NCBI GenBank assembly: GCA_963728075.1
Contig: CAVSIP010000005.1
Coordinates: 332,395-396,394 of the forward strand
Length of the DNA: 64,000 bases
Direction: 5' to 3'
Origin: CAVSIP01 sp963728075
GTDB taxonomy: Bacteria > Actinomycetota > Actinomycetes > JAFAQI01 > DASSKL01
Position numbers and translations under genes: made by a program. This document shows, piece after piece, positions 32,797 through 39,724 of this stretch. The stretch's first letter is position 1; the number at the start of each line of letters is the position of its first letter. Under the pieces are notes generated by a model. It searched no databases and was not told the DNA's origin. It saw only the letters and a list, made by a program, of their open reading frames with translations.

Positions 32797-33231
32797 TCAG
32801 GACAATGCGGCGAGGACCTTCTCGACGCGTCGAGCGCGCGTGTCTTCGCCTTTCGCGTCCGACACCTGCCGCACGAACTCCTTGCGCTTCGAGTAGGAAA
32901 GTGCCTCGAACTTCTCACTGAGCCTCGCGGCGTCAAGAGCTGCCCGGAGCTCTCGCGGGACGTCGACTGGGCGGGGACCGTCGTCGAGTGTGAGCGTCAC
33001 CGTGACGGCGTCGCCGGCCTTGAGCCCCGACGCGTCGCGGTGCGCTTTCGAGAGTGGGATCAGTGTCCGACCGCCCATCACACCGACGGTGCTGCGATAG
33101 CTGTACTCGCCTACGGTCACAACGACGGGTGGGCGCTTCCCGGCGCCCAGTTCTGCCAGGTTGGTCGCAGGAGCCTCGATCCCCGTGTTGTTGCCGAAAC
33201 CGAGGATCACCGTGTCGAACGTGGTGCCCAT
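32797..33231 (-). CDS. YdeI/OmpD-associated (DUF1905 plus YdeI) protein
   Basis: 144 residues. An N-terminal DUF1905-type barrel (TGIEAPATNLAELGAGKRPPVVVTV, GGRTLIPLSKAHRDASGLKAGDAVTVTL) and a C-terminal YdeI helix pair (VPRELRAALDA ... FEALSYSKRKEFVRQV). Whole and of normal length, unlike its neighbours. The cellular role is poorly defined; some relatives affect bacteriocin tolerance. Confidence 0.82.
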   Translation of the reverse strand: MGTTFDTVILGFGNNTGIEAPATNLAELGAGKRPPVVVTVGEYSYRSTVGVMGGRTLIPLSKAHRDASGLKAGDAVTVTLTLDDGPRPVDVPRELRAALDAARLSEKFEALSYSKRKEFVRQVSDAKGEDTRARRVEKVLAALS

Positions 33232-33394
33232 AGCGGTCCCTCCACAACGTCTCGATTCGCCATCGTGCCATCAGTTACGACGCCTCGGCCGTGCGCTTCT
33301 CATCGGTCGCGCCGGTGCTCCGCAAGGCGCCCCCTCGAACGGCTGAGGCCAATACACCGTTTGGTCCTGCACTCCTGCCGGTCTCTGTCCGTCG

Positions 33395-33616
33395 CGTTGG
33401 GACTGTCCGGCGGCCGATGATCAGTGTTCCGCACCCCGATGTGAGCTCTTGCAGCATCGGGGCGCTCGCAGCGTCGACCGAGAAGGTCATCGTGTCAGGC
33501 GCGCTCAGCACCGCGACGTCGCCGCTCAGGACCAGTCGAACGGCTCCGACGGGTTGGCGTCGGCCTGGACGACGAAGCCGTCCAGTGACATACGCACATG
33601 GCGGAACCTTGGTCAC
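33395..33616 (-). pseudogene. RibD-type reductase, frameshifted N-terminal remnant
   Basis: The frame opening at GTG 33616 contains SGDVAVLSAPDTMTFSVD and MLQELTSGCGTLIIGRRT, the standard first half of a family member. The usual first strand (RMSLDGFVVQADANPSEPFD) is there too but in a different frame, so one indel near 33525 breaks the gene. After GRRT the similarity ends. It is distinct from the C-terminal remnant at 29.1-29.6 kb. Confidence 0.6.
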
Positions 33617-33825
33617 GTCACCTCTGACGGACGTGGCGTTGAAGTCGCATCGGTCGACGAGGGACTTGCTTCCGGTGGCCGGTGGCTGCGAAGCCGGCGC
33701 ACTGGGCCGGGGGTGTCCTCGGGCAGGTCGAGGAAGTGGTGCAGGTCGGTGACGAACACGCCGGGAAACCTACCGAGCGCGCCATCGGACGCGAACCCCG
33801 CTGGAACGCATCGTCTAGGGCGCCC

Positions 33826-33854
33826 TTTACTTGATGTCTACCCGGCTCTAGACT
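33826..33854 (+). promoter_or_regulatory. hicAB promoter (leaderless)
   Basis: TAGACT at 33849-33854 ends 7 nt before the hicA GTG (33862); TTTACT at 33826-33831 is a weak -35 at 17-bp spacing. GTCTA and TAGAC halves around 33836-33853 make a small palindrome suited to HicB autoregulation. Confidence 0.45.
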
Positions 33855-33861
33855 TACGTGG

Positions 33862-33986
33862 GTGAAGCGCAGGGACCTGGTGCGCCGGATCGCCCGGTCC
33901 CGCGGCACAACGACATCGGCGAGAAGCTCGCCGTCGAGATCTTCAAGCAGTGCACGACCGAGCTCGGGGAAGCGTGGTGGAAGTGA
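33862..33986 (+). pseudogene. hicA: hicA toxin gene with internal deletion
   Basis: GTG 33862 opens KRRDLVRRIA, the standard HicA start. From about 33897 the reading continues in a different frame as PRHNDIGEKLAVEIFKQC and ends ELGEAWWK-stop at 33984-33986, the standard HicA C terminus. The middle of the protein, including the strand with the catalytic His (normally GG-x-H), is gone and the two ends are out of frame. The 125-bp length is not a multiple of three. The toxin is therefore inactive. Confidence 0.75.
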
Positions 33987-34375
33987 TGGCGACCTACCGG
34001 GTCGACGTGGAACGCGACGGGCGGTTCTGGCTGCTGCGGGTGCCGGAGGTGGGGGTGACGCAGGCGCGGCATCTGCGGGAGGTCGAGGAGATGGCGCGCG
34101 ACCTCATCGCATTGGTCACCGAGCAGGAGCCGTCGAACGTCGAGTTGGACGTGCACGTCGCGATGCCGGCGGCGACCCGCCGCCACCTGCAGCGCGCGGA
34201 ACGGCTGCGGGACCAGGCTCGTGACTCGCAGTCGAAGGCGGCGGAGGAGCTGCGCGCCGCCGCCCGAGAGCTGTCCCGGTCCGGGATGCCGTTGCGTGAC
34301 ATCGGGCAACTGCTCGGAGTGTCCTACCAGCGCGCCCATCAGCTGGTCTCGTCCGACCTGTCCCGCACATCCTGA
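33986..34375 (+). CDS. hicB: HicB-like antitoxin with C-terminal HTH
   Basis: 129 residues. The N-terminal RNase-H-like HicB domain (YRVDVERDGRFWLLRVPEVGVTQARHLREVEEMARDLI) lacks the usual toxin now; a helical linker and a C-terminal helix-turn-helix follow (SGMPLRDIGQLLGVSYQRAHQLV). ATG 33986 shares a base with the hicA stop (TGATG), so the original coupling is kept. Intact antitoxin beside a dead toxin. Confidence 0.8.
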   Translation: MATYRVDVERDGRFWLLRVPEVGVTQARHLREVEEMARDLIALVTEQEPSNVELDVHVAMPAATRRHLQRAERLRDQARDSQSKAAEELRAAARELSRSGMPLRDIGQLLGVSYQRAHQLVSSDLSRTS

Positions 34376-34480
34376 CCGCCGGGCGCACCCGCCGACGCTG
34401 GCGGCGGGCCGTCGTCCAGGTCGGCGAGCAGCTGCCGCAGCCGGCGTTCGCGGGTCGCGGGCGACCCGTGCCGGGCACGG

Positions 34481-34509
34481 CGAAAGCCCCCCGCGTGAGC
34501 GTAAGGGGT
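34481..34509 (-). terminator. Intrinsic terminator of the interrupted tRNA gene
   Basis: On the minus strand CCCC-TTA-CGC-TCAC-GCG-GGGG forms a bulged stem followed by GGCTTTC, 35 nt past the tRNA 3' end. It shows that the left flank is the original chromosomal side of the tRNA gene. Confidence 0.5.
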
Positions 34510-34543
34510 CGTGCCGTAACAGAGAGTGCGGAAGTCCGCATCG

Positions 34544-34586
34544 TAGCGGGGGCAGGATTTGAACCTGCGACCTCTGGGTTATGAGC
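34544..34586 (-). tRNA. 3' remnant of initiator tRNA-fMet (CAT); attachment site (attL)
   Basis: Read on the minus strand: GCTCATAACCC (anticodon loop CAT with the C-C-C of the initiator-specific anticodon stem), AGAGGTCGCAGG, TTCAAATCC (T loop) and TGCCCCCGCTA (acceptor end). Only these 43 nt match a tRNA; the 5' half including the D arm is replaced by TTTT and unrelated sequence. The break inside the anticodon stem, with an integrase gene 180 bp away, is what integration into a tRNA 3' end leaves at one junction. Confidence 0.8.
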
Positions 34587-34768
34587 AAAACCACGAGCGT
34601 GTGAGGGCTACGTTGTCCACATGCCGTTTCTCGACGTTTCCGCAGGTCAGAGCCATAGTAGCGGCAGGCTTGGCCAGGCCTGAGTGGGCCTGGTCCTGCC
34701 AGAGGCCAGCAAAATGAGAGCAAAATGAAGATCACCAGATCAACCCAAGAAAAGCCTAGAGGTCACCC
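34587..34768. repeat. Element end: hairpin and direct repeats (putative integrase arm sites)
   Basis: No gene fits here. CCAGGCC (34674-34680) pairs with GGCCTGG (34687-34693), enclosed by GGCAGG (34663-34668)/CCTGCC (34695-34700). AGCAAAATGA occurs at 34708-34717 and 34719-34728 (11-bp period), and AGCAAAA also at the tRNA junction (34584-34590). The pattern suits integrase binding arms of an attachment site. Confidence 0.5.
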
Positions 34769-35887
34769 GTGATCGCACACGCCGAACGCCGCAAACTCCG
34801 GGACGGCAAGGTCCGCTGGTACGCCATCTACCTCGCTCCGGACGGCCGTCGCACCTCCGAAGGCGGGTTCGAGACCAAGCGCGAGGCCGAGCGACTGGCG
34901 CACCGCCGGGCGATGGAGATCGAAGGCGGCACCTGGGTCGACCCGGCGCGCAGCCGGATGACCTTCGCCGAGTACGTCGACCGCTACTACTGGCCGACGG
35001 CGCGGCACCTGGAGCTGACGACGCAGGCGGCGTACCGGTCGAACCTCGACCGGCACTTCCTGCCCGCGTTCGGTGACCTGCCGATGCGGCGGATCGTCGC
35101 GTCGGTCGTGCAGACGTGGGTGAACGAGGTCAGCGAGGAACTGTCGCCGGCGTCGGTCGTGAAGTACCACACGTTCCTGCACTCCATCTTCAAGCGGGCA
35201 CTCACCGACCGCGTCGTCGCCTACAACCCGTGCGACGGCACGCGGCTGCCGAAGGTCGTCAAGAAGCCCAAGCGCGCGGTGACCCCGGAAGAGTTCGACG
35301 CGCTGCTCGCGGCACTGCCCGTTCGCTACCAGACCCTTGTCCTGGTGGCGATCGAGACCGGGATGCGCTGGGGCGAGCTCATCGCGCTGCGTCCGGTGGA
35401 CATCGACTTCCCGACGTACACGGTGACGGTCCGCCGGGTGATCCTCGAGATCAGCAAGAAGATCACGCCGGACGGAAAGCGGTACGTCGAACGGGACTAC
35501 CCGAAGGACGACGAGTCCCGAGAGATCCAGGTGAGCCCGGACCTGTGCCAGCTCATCCGCGAGCACATGGTCGCCCACGGCGTACGCGACGACGCGTTGC
35601 TGTTCGCCACTCAGGTCGGCACGCCTATTTCGCGGAACACCTTCCGCACCCGAGTGTGGCTGCCGGCACTGGAGGCGGCTGGGATCAAGCAGAAGGTGCG
35701 GTTCCACGACCTGCGCGGCGCGCACGCCTCCTGGCTGCTCGCCGGCGGGGCCGACCTGAAGGTCGTGATGGACCGGCTCGGGCACCGCCAAATCGGCACG
35801 ACCCAGCAGTACTTCGGCTCGCTCCCGGACGCAGGCGACCGGGCCCTGGCCGCATTCCGCAAGATCCGCTTCCGCACCGAGTCGTAG
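34769..35887 (+). CDS. Tyrosine recombinase (phage-type integrase)
   Basis: 372 residues. An arm-binding N terminus (GKVRWYAIYLAPDGRRTSEGGF), a SAM-like core domain (MTFAEYVDRYYWPTARHLELTT), and the catalytic domain: Arg in IETGMRWGELIAL, Lys-containing strand, HDLRGAHASWLL (His-x-x-Arg), GHRQIGTTQQYFG with the His and nucleophilic Tyr. All catalytic residues are present, so it should be active in integration and, with a directionality factor, excision. GTG 34769. It lies next to the tRNA fragment, marking the left end of the element. Confidence 0.92.
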   Translation: MIAHAERRKLRDGKVRWYAIYLAPDGRRTSEGGFETKREAERLAHRRAMEIEGGTWVDPARSRMTFAEYVDRYYWPTARHLELTTQAAYRSNLDRHFLPAFGDLPMRRIVASVVQTWVNEVSEELSPASVVKYHTFLHSIFKRALTDRVVAYNPCDGTRLPKVVKKPKRAVTPEEFDALLAALPVRYQTLVLVAIETGMRWGELIALRPVDIDFPTYTVTVRRVILEISKKITPDGKRYVERDYPKDDESREIQVSPDLCQLIREHMVAHGVRDDALLFATQVGTPISRNTFRTRVWLPALEAAGIKQKVRFHDLRGAHASWLLAGGADLKVVMDRLGHRQIGTTQQYFGSLPDAGDRALAAFRKIRFRTES

Positions 35888-35917
35888 CCCGCCAACCACC
35901 GCTCCCGCTGGACGCGC

Positions 35918-35937
35918 TATCACATCAGTGTGATAAT
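35918..35937 (+). promoter_or_regulatory. Operator/promoter of the HigBA-type module
   Basis: TATCACA-TCAG-TGTGATA is a perfect inverted repeat (35918-35935). Its right end overlaps an extended -10 (TGTGATAAT, 35929-35937) that ends 7 nt before GTG 35945. Antitoxin binding here would block the promoter directly. Confidence 0.6.
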
Positions 35938-35944
35938 GAGTCGA

Positions 35945-36274
35945 GTGTGGGAGGTGCTCTACATGCCCGAAGCGATCGAGGAGCGAACGGCGCTGCCGCC
36001 GACCGAGGAAGCGGCGCTGATCAACGCGCACCGCAAACTCGAAGCGCTCGGCCCGACATTGCCTTACCCACACAGCAGCTCCGTGCAAGGCGCCGACCGG
36101 CTACGCGAACTGCGCCCCCGCGGCGGCCGGTCGCCCTGGCGGGCGCTCTACCGGCAGATCGGCGAAGCCTTCGTCATCGCCGCTGTGGCGCCAGAAGCGC
36201 AAGTGAGCAGGCGAAGGTTCGACGCCGGATGCCGGGCGGCCGAGCGGCGGCTGGCTCGACTCGAACAGGAGTAA
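35945..36274 (+). CDS. RelE/HigB-type toxin (phage-derived Gp49-like)
   Basis: 109 residues. WEVLYMPEAIEERTALPPTEE, AALINAHRKLEALGPTLPYPHSS, LRELRPRGGRSPWRALYRQIG and FVIAAVAPEAQ are the blocks of the HigB/Gp49 family of ribosome-dependent mRNA interferases. GTG 35945 is preferred over ATG 35936 because the family begins W-E-V and an extended -10 overlaps the ATG. Partner antitoxin follows after 5 bp. Confidence 0.8.
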   Translation: MWEVLYMPEAIEERTALPPTEEAALINAHRKLEALGPTLPYPHSSSVQGADRLRELRPRGGRSPWRALYRQIGEAFVIAAVAPEAQVSRRRFDAGCRAAERRLARLEQE

Positions 36275-36279
36275 CGACA

Positions 36280-36594
36280 ATGAAGATCTCCGAGCTGAAG
36301 AACGCCGCGTCAGTGGACGCCGAGCGGTCGCGCGACCCGCAGGTGCGCGCAGAGCTTGACCGCACTGCGGTCGCCGAGCAGATCGCCCTGCTCGTCGCGG
36401 CCTACCGCGCCGGGCACGGGCTCACGCAGACAGCCCTCGCTCGGGAACTTGGCATGCAGCAGTCCGCCGTCGCCCGGCTGGAAGCCGGCACCCACCAACC
36501 CTCGCTGGCCACCCTCGCCCGGTTGTCCACCGTGCTCGGTATCCACCTCAACCTCGACATCACCCCCGACGCCGTAACCCTGCGAAGCGCCTAG
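36280..36594 (+). CDS. HigA-type XRE antitoxin
   Basis: 104 residues. An N-terminal toxin-binding helix region, then a helix-turn-helix (GLTQTALARELGMQQSAVARLE) and ATLARLSTVLGIHLNLDI. Order toxin-antitoxin is the HigBA order. The N-terminal half of an XRE antitoxin that recognises its own promoter; the palindrome upstream of the toxin is the likely target. Confidence 0.82.
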   Translation: MKISELKNAASVDAERSRDPQVRAELDRTAVAEQIALLVAAYRAGHGLTQTALARELGMQQSAVARLEAGTHQPSLATLARLSTVLGIHLNLDITPDAVTLRSA

Positions 36595-36612
36595 CCTCAC
36601 CGCGTCCGGCTC

Positions 36613-36657
36613 GAGGACTGGCGACCGCCCGTTCAGCGACAGAGGCTGAAAGTCCTC
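36613..36657. terminator. Nested stem-loop after the toxin-antitoxin operon
   Basis: GAGGACT (36613-36619) pairs with AGTCCTC (36651-36657) and, stacked directly inside on one side, TTCAGC (36632-36637) pairs with GCTGAA (36645-36650). Located 19 bp after the antitoxin stop; a terminator without T tract or a structured leader for the next gene. Confidence 0.4.
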
Positions 36658-36715
36658 CAACGGTCACGGCCCGCCATCCCGTGCGATATCCCTGCCCGAG
36701 GCTAGCGTTGCCCCT

Positions 36716-37816
36716 GTGTTACCGACCGATGCGGGAGTCGCAGCCCAAGTAAGGGACGCCCTAACCCCGGCGCGCGTTGAGCAGTTGAGAGCCCTCGGCG
36801 GTGACATCAAGCCGTGGCAAGAACTGACCCGTGAGGCGGGCACGATGGAACTCGTCGTTCTCCCGATGGGCAAAGAGAAGGCACGAGCGTGGGAACGTGG
36901 CGCGCTCGCCCGCCGTGAAGACTGGGTTTTCACGAAGTCCAAGGGTGGCGCCTACACGTCCGCCTTGGATGAGGTGTCAGCTGACGGCAGCAGGGACCCC
37001 GCAGCCGCAGTTGTCTACCCAGAACTGCACACGCGGCTCGTGGCTTGGTGGTTGGTACACGCGTGGCGTGGCCTGGACCTGCTTGAGGACACCCTCCGAA
37101 ACGTCTTGTCCTGGCGGATCACGTCGGCTGCGGTGACGGCGCGAGCGTTGATCGAAGAAGCCGGATGCCTTGCGTATGAGGCGTCGAAGCTCGCTGAAGC
37201 CTGGACAGTGGGAAAGGCCACTCCTGCGGGCATGATGAGCCGGCCCGCGAGCGTGAGAGAGGCACTGAACCCACCTCTTACTCAGGCTGCCTTCGCCTCA
37301 CGAATGCAGATCGCACACGAGAAGGCCCGGGCAGTAAATGTTCTGACATACGTGAAGAAGTTGGCCAAGGCGACGGACAACACCAGGTTCATCGAGTGGT
37401 ACGACTGGCTGTCTGATGCGGCACATCCGGCATTTGGCGCGCGCATTGCCTTCTCTACACCTCCGATCACGGACCCGTCCGGTGCGTACATGGCGCGGGT
37501 GTATGCCCGCGCACCCCTGGTCATGGCCGGCAAGACCGGAAACCAACAGTTCGACTACACCATCGCTTGCTACGCAGCGGACGCGCTGACCGCCTGTGGA
37601 CGCCTCCTGCTCGAATTGCTGGAGCAGTCGCTCGTCCTGGTTGATGACTTCGGACTGACGACCGCGGCATCAACATTCACGAAGCGGTGGTACTGGCGAG
37701 ACTTCAAGCCGGTCCGTGGGTCGCGGCCCTGTCCCTGCGGTCGTGGCAAGTGGGCCGACTGCCAGCACTGGTGGGGAGCACCCGCGCCCGTGGTTGCCGT
37801 CTCGCAACGCTCATAG
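36716..37816 (+). CDS. Protein of unknown function with C-terminal SEC-C zinc motif
   Basis: 366 residues, mostly helical, with no membrane segment; base composition is lower in GC than neighbours. The C terminus RPCPCGRGKWADCQHWWG is a SEC-C motif (C-x-C-x8-C-x-H). The middle (HTRLVAWWLVHAWRGLDLLEDTLRNVLSWR, ARALIEEAGCLAYEAS) resembles helical proteins of the DUF5677/abortive-infection-like kind, but I do not claim membership. GTG 36716 follows TAGCGT by 7 nt, a leaderless start. Isolated gene, plausible cargo. Confidence 0.55.
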   Translation: MLPTDAGVAAQVRDALTPARVEQLRALGGDIKPWQELTREAGTMELVVLPMGKEKARAWERGALARREDWVFTKSKGGAYTSALDEVSADGSRDPAAAVVYPELHTRLVAWWLVHAWRGLDLLEDTLRNVLSWRITSAAVTARALIEEAGCLAYEASKLAEAWTVGKATPAGMMSRPASVREALNPPLTQAAFASRMQIAHEKARAVNVLTYVKKLAKATDNTRFIEWYDWLSDAAHPAFGARIAFSTPPITDPSGAYMARVYARAPLVMAGKTGNQQFDYTIACYAADALTACGRLLLELLEQSLVLVDDFGLTTAASTFTKRWYWRDFKPVRGSRPCPCGRGKWADCQHWWGAPAPVVAVSQRS

Positions 37817-38002
37817 TCCAGACCGAAGTGTGACCGCGGGCCGAGCACACCGGCCAGATCAGGACGGCTTTGACTCGGTCCCCGCGTAACGGCATCTCGT
37901 CCAACTGGGGGAAGCGCACGACGCTGTCTCCTGTCTTCAAGGGACGTGAGCTGCGGCGCGGTTCGGTAGCGCGGCAGCGACGGGACGGAAGGCATCGACC
38001 TC

Positions 38003-38317
38003 TCAGGACCGGGCGACGCGGCGAAGGCTGGCTGGGCGGCCCTGCCGCGCCGGCTGCGGGTACGCCGACCCGCCGGGGGGGTTGACCAGGTGGTCGTCGA
38101 CGAACGCGTCGACATCACGCAGGCGGAACCGGAGCTGGCGGGCGAGGCGTGAGCAGCGCAGCGTTCCCAGTCGCACCTGGTCGTAGACGAAGTCACAGGA
38201 CACGCCCAGGTAGGTGCACACGTCCTCGACGGTCATCAGCCGGGAGCGATAATCGGCGGCGTCCACGGGAGGCTCCTCGGTGTCGGCGGGGCGGCTCATG
38301 CGCGTCGTCATGGTCAC
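38003..38317 (-). CDS. HTH (excisionase/MerR-like) DNA-binding protein
   Basis: 104 residues from GTG 38317 (GTGA overlap with the preceding gene) or 102 from ATG 38311. A helix-turn-helix of the HTH_17/excisionase class is clear: LMTVEDVCTYLGVSCDFVYDQVRLGTLRCSRLARQLRFRLRDVDAFVDDHLV, read in parts. The family includes recombination directionality factors and small repressors; it may be the excisionase of this element. It is downstream of the 242-residue protein under iteron site A. Confidence 0.75.
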   Translation of the reverse strand: MTMTTRMSRPADTEEPPVDAADYRSRLMTVEDVCTYLGVSCDFVYDQVRLGTLRCSRLARQLRFRLRDVDAFVDDHLVNPPGGSAYPQPARQGRPASLRRVARS

Positions 38318-39042
38318 GAGCGGGCCGGGCCCGCGGCCGCGGGTTGGGGCGGGAACCATTCCGGCCACAGGTCGCACGGGTGATGGCCGAGGGCGACCGC
38401 GATCGCGTCCGCGGCCTCCCACGGGATCCAGCGCCGGTGGAAGACGGCCTGAACCAACGCGGCGTCCAGATGCAGCTGCCCGGCCGCCTCGGCCAGGGTG
38501 ATCCGCCGCCCGCTCGCGAAGGCGTTGATCACCCGCCTCGCGGGCTCGGCGGGGAACTGGGCAGCGCCGGGTACAGCCGGGTCGCCGGGTTCCCGCCGCT
38601 GGGCCAGGACAGGCGCGGCGTGGGTGTTCCCGCCCGACGGTGCACATCCGCTGCCCAACGGGTCTCGCATCGAGGCGCCGCCTGCCGGGCTGATTACGAC
38701 GGGCTGGGGCGAGGTCGCCTGTTCGAGGCTGGTGGTGCCGTCGCCGGTGCGGGTGAGCCGGAGGACGCGATGGGTGCGCACGGCTGCAGCGACCTCGGGA
38801 GCGAAGCCCGCCTCGAGGAGAACCTGCAGCACCCAGTCGGGATCGTCGCTGTGCGAGCCGGGGCGGGAGCCGGACAGGGACAGCCGAGCGCCTCTGTGGT
38901 CGCGCAACTCCACCCGGTACCCCGGGTCACCGGGCGTCCCGGCGGTGACGGCAGCGCCGATGATCCGCCCGAGCCGGCCGCGGTTGTCGCGAAACACAGC
39001 GACCGGGTCCGCGTGAGCGCCGAGGGCCTTCGTGTCGTGCAT
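38314..39042 (-). CDS. Element-encoded protein with C-terminal helix-turn-helix-like segment
   Basis: 242 residues. ATG 39042 has AGGAGG eight bases upstream; longer frames are rejected. The N-terminal half (VELRDHRGARLSLSG, DPDWVLQVLLEAGFAPEVAAAV) is unassigned. The C-terminal part (RRITLAEAAGQLHLDAALVQAVF, AADAIAVALGHHPCDLWPEWF) resembles regulator modules with an ALG-H/R-P-x-x-LWP-x-W ending. Because it heads the unit behind iteron site A and has a DNA-binding look, it is a candidate for the factor that reads the iterons. Confidence 0.55.
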   Translation of the reverse strand: MHDTKALGAHADPVAVFRDNRGRLGRIIGAAVTAGTPGDPGYRVELRDHRGARLSLSGSRPGSHSDDPDWVLQVLLEAGFAPEVAAAVRTHRVLRLTRTGDGTTSLEQATSPQPVVISPAGGASMRDPLGSGCAPSGGNTHAAPVLAQRREPGDPAVPGAAQFPAEPARRVINAFASGRRITLAEAAGQLHLDAALVQAVFHRRWIPWEAADAIAVALGHHPCDLWPEWFPPQPAAAGPARS

Positions 39043-39100
39043 GACGTCGCCTCCTTTGCCCGGCCACCCGGCCGGTTCCTGGCGAGCAGGCAACTGCGGC

Positions 39101-39160
39101 GACGTCACCACGAGCGTCACCACGAACGCCGCAGCAGGCGGCTTCGCGCCCGTGGTGATG
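39101..39160 (-). promoter_or_regulatory. Iteron site A (TCACCACGARCG repeats)
   Basis: Two tandem units TCACCACGAGCG and TCACCACGAACG (39105-39128) plus an inverted unit around 39150-39159. It is 60-85 bp upstream of ATG 39042. Sense reading toward the gene is GTGGTGACGCTCGTGGTGA. The same repeat recurs at sites B and C. Confidence 0.65.
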
Positions 39161-39188
39161 CGGCGGGCACCCGCGGTGGCAGTGTCAT
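39117..39188 (-). CDS. Possible 23-codon ORF coupled to the secretion operon
   Basis: ATG 39188 overlaps the TGA of the preceding gene (ATGA) and encodes a very basic peptide (MTLPPRVPAASPRARSRLL, then RRSW). It overlaps iteron site A, so it may be chance; no relatives are known to me. Confidence 0.25.
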   Translation of the reverse strand: MTLPPRVPAASPRARSRLLRRSW

Positions 39189-39724
39189 GCCGTCACCTCC
39201 GGTGTAGTGGCGCCGTCGCGGCGGGCCCGCGCCTGCAGGTCGGCGTGCACGTACGCGGCGCGGGTGGTGCACTGGTCTTCGGTGGGTGCCGCCGGTTCGT
39301 CGGGCCGGTGGGTGCCGGCGGCGCAGCCGTGCCGGTTCCACTCGCGCAGCCGGCCGAGGGTGCGGGCGAGCATCTCGTGCCAGAACGCCCGGTCGCTCGG
39401 CTGCGCCGCCCGGCCGGTGTAGGCGCCGAGCCAGGCCAGGTGCAGCGCGTGCAGTTCCTCGACCATGGCGCCGTGGGCGTACCAGCAGGTGGGAATGGTC
39501 TCGTCGAGGGCGTAGCGGTCGACGAGCCCGTCGACCCATTCGATCAGCGCGGCCCACGCGTCGGCGGCGCGGACGGGTGACATCGCCTGCCAGCTGGCGT
39601 CCGGTGTCGCCGTACGGGGCGCCGTTTCGCCGCGGGTGAGCATGAGCAGGTCGACGTCCTCGCGCAGCCGGGCGACCTGTTCGGCGAGCGGCGCGTTCTC
39701 CTCGGTCTCGTCGTGGTCGTTCAT
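39185..39724 (-). CDS. Hypothetical protein of the secretion operon (DUF4913-like)
   Basis: 179 residues. A short coiled-coil start (NAPLAEQVARLREDVDLLML), then a Trp-rich conserved core: WAALIEWVDGLVDRYALDET, PTCWYAHGAMVEELHALHLAWL and AFWHEMLARTLGRLREWNRHGC. This core is typical of a small protein that follows coupling-protein genes in actinobacterial conjugative elements (probably DUF4913). ATG 39724 overlaps the stop of the TraG-like gene. Last clear gene of the operon. Confidence 0.65.
   Translation of the reverse strand: MNDHDETEENAPLAEQVARLREDVDLLMLTRGETAPRTATPDASWQAMSPVRAADAWAALIEWVDGLVDRYALDETIPTCWYAHGAMVEELHALHLAWLGAYTGRAAQPSDRAFWHEMLARTLGRLREWNRHGCAAGTHRPDEPAAPTEDQCTTRAAYVHADLQARARRDGATTPEVTA

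Larger units (their letters stand above)
33232..33861. other. Intergenic region made of gene remnants
   Basis: Holds the RibD-type N-terminal remnant (about 33395-33616), a 48-codon minus-strand frame at 33613-33759 whose first 20 residues (FVTDLHHFLDLPEDTPGP) resemble a short actinobacterial protein family before turning to unrelated sequence, and the hicAB promoter near the right end. Nothing else is recognised. Confidence 0.5.

Noticed and set aside
36613..36657. Small structured RNA after the toxin-antitoxin operon
   Set aside because: The stems are real, but there is no promoter between the antitoxin stop and the hairpin; kept as a terminator-like feature only.
37704..37940. Minus-strand frame starting MKTGDSVVRF after the SEC-C gene
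   Set aside because: It has a locally protein-like start but overlaps the SEC-C gene antisense, has no ribosome site and no recognised family.
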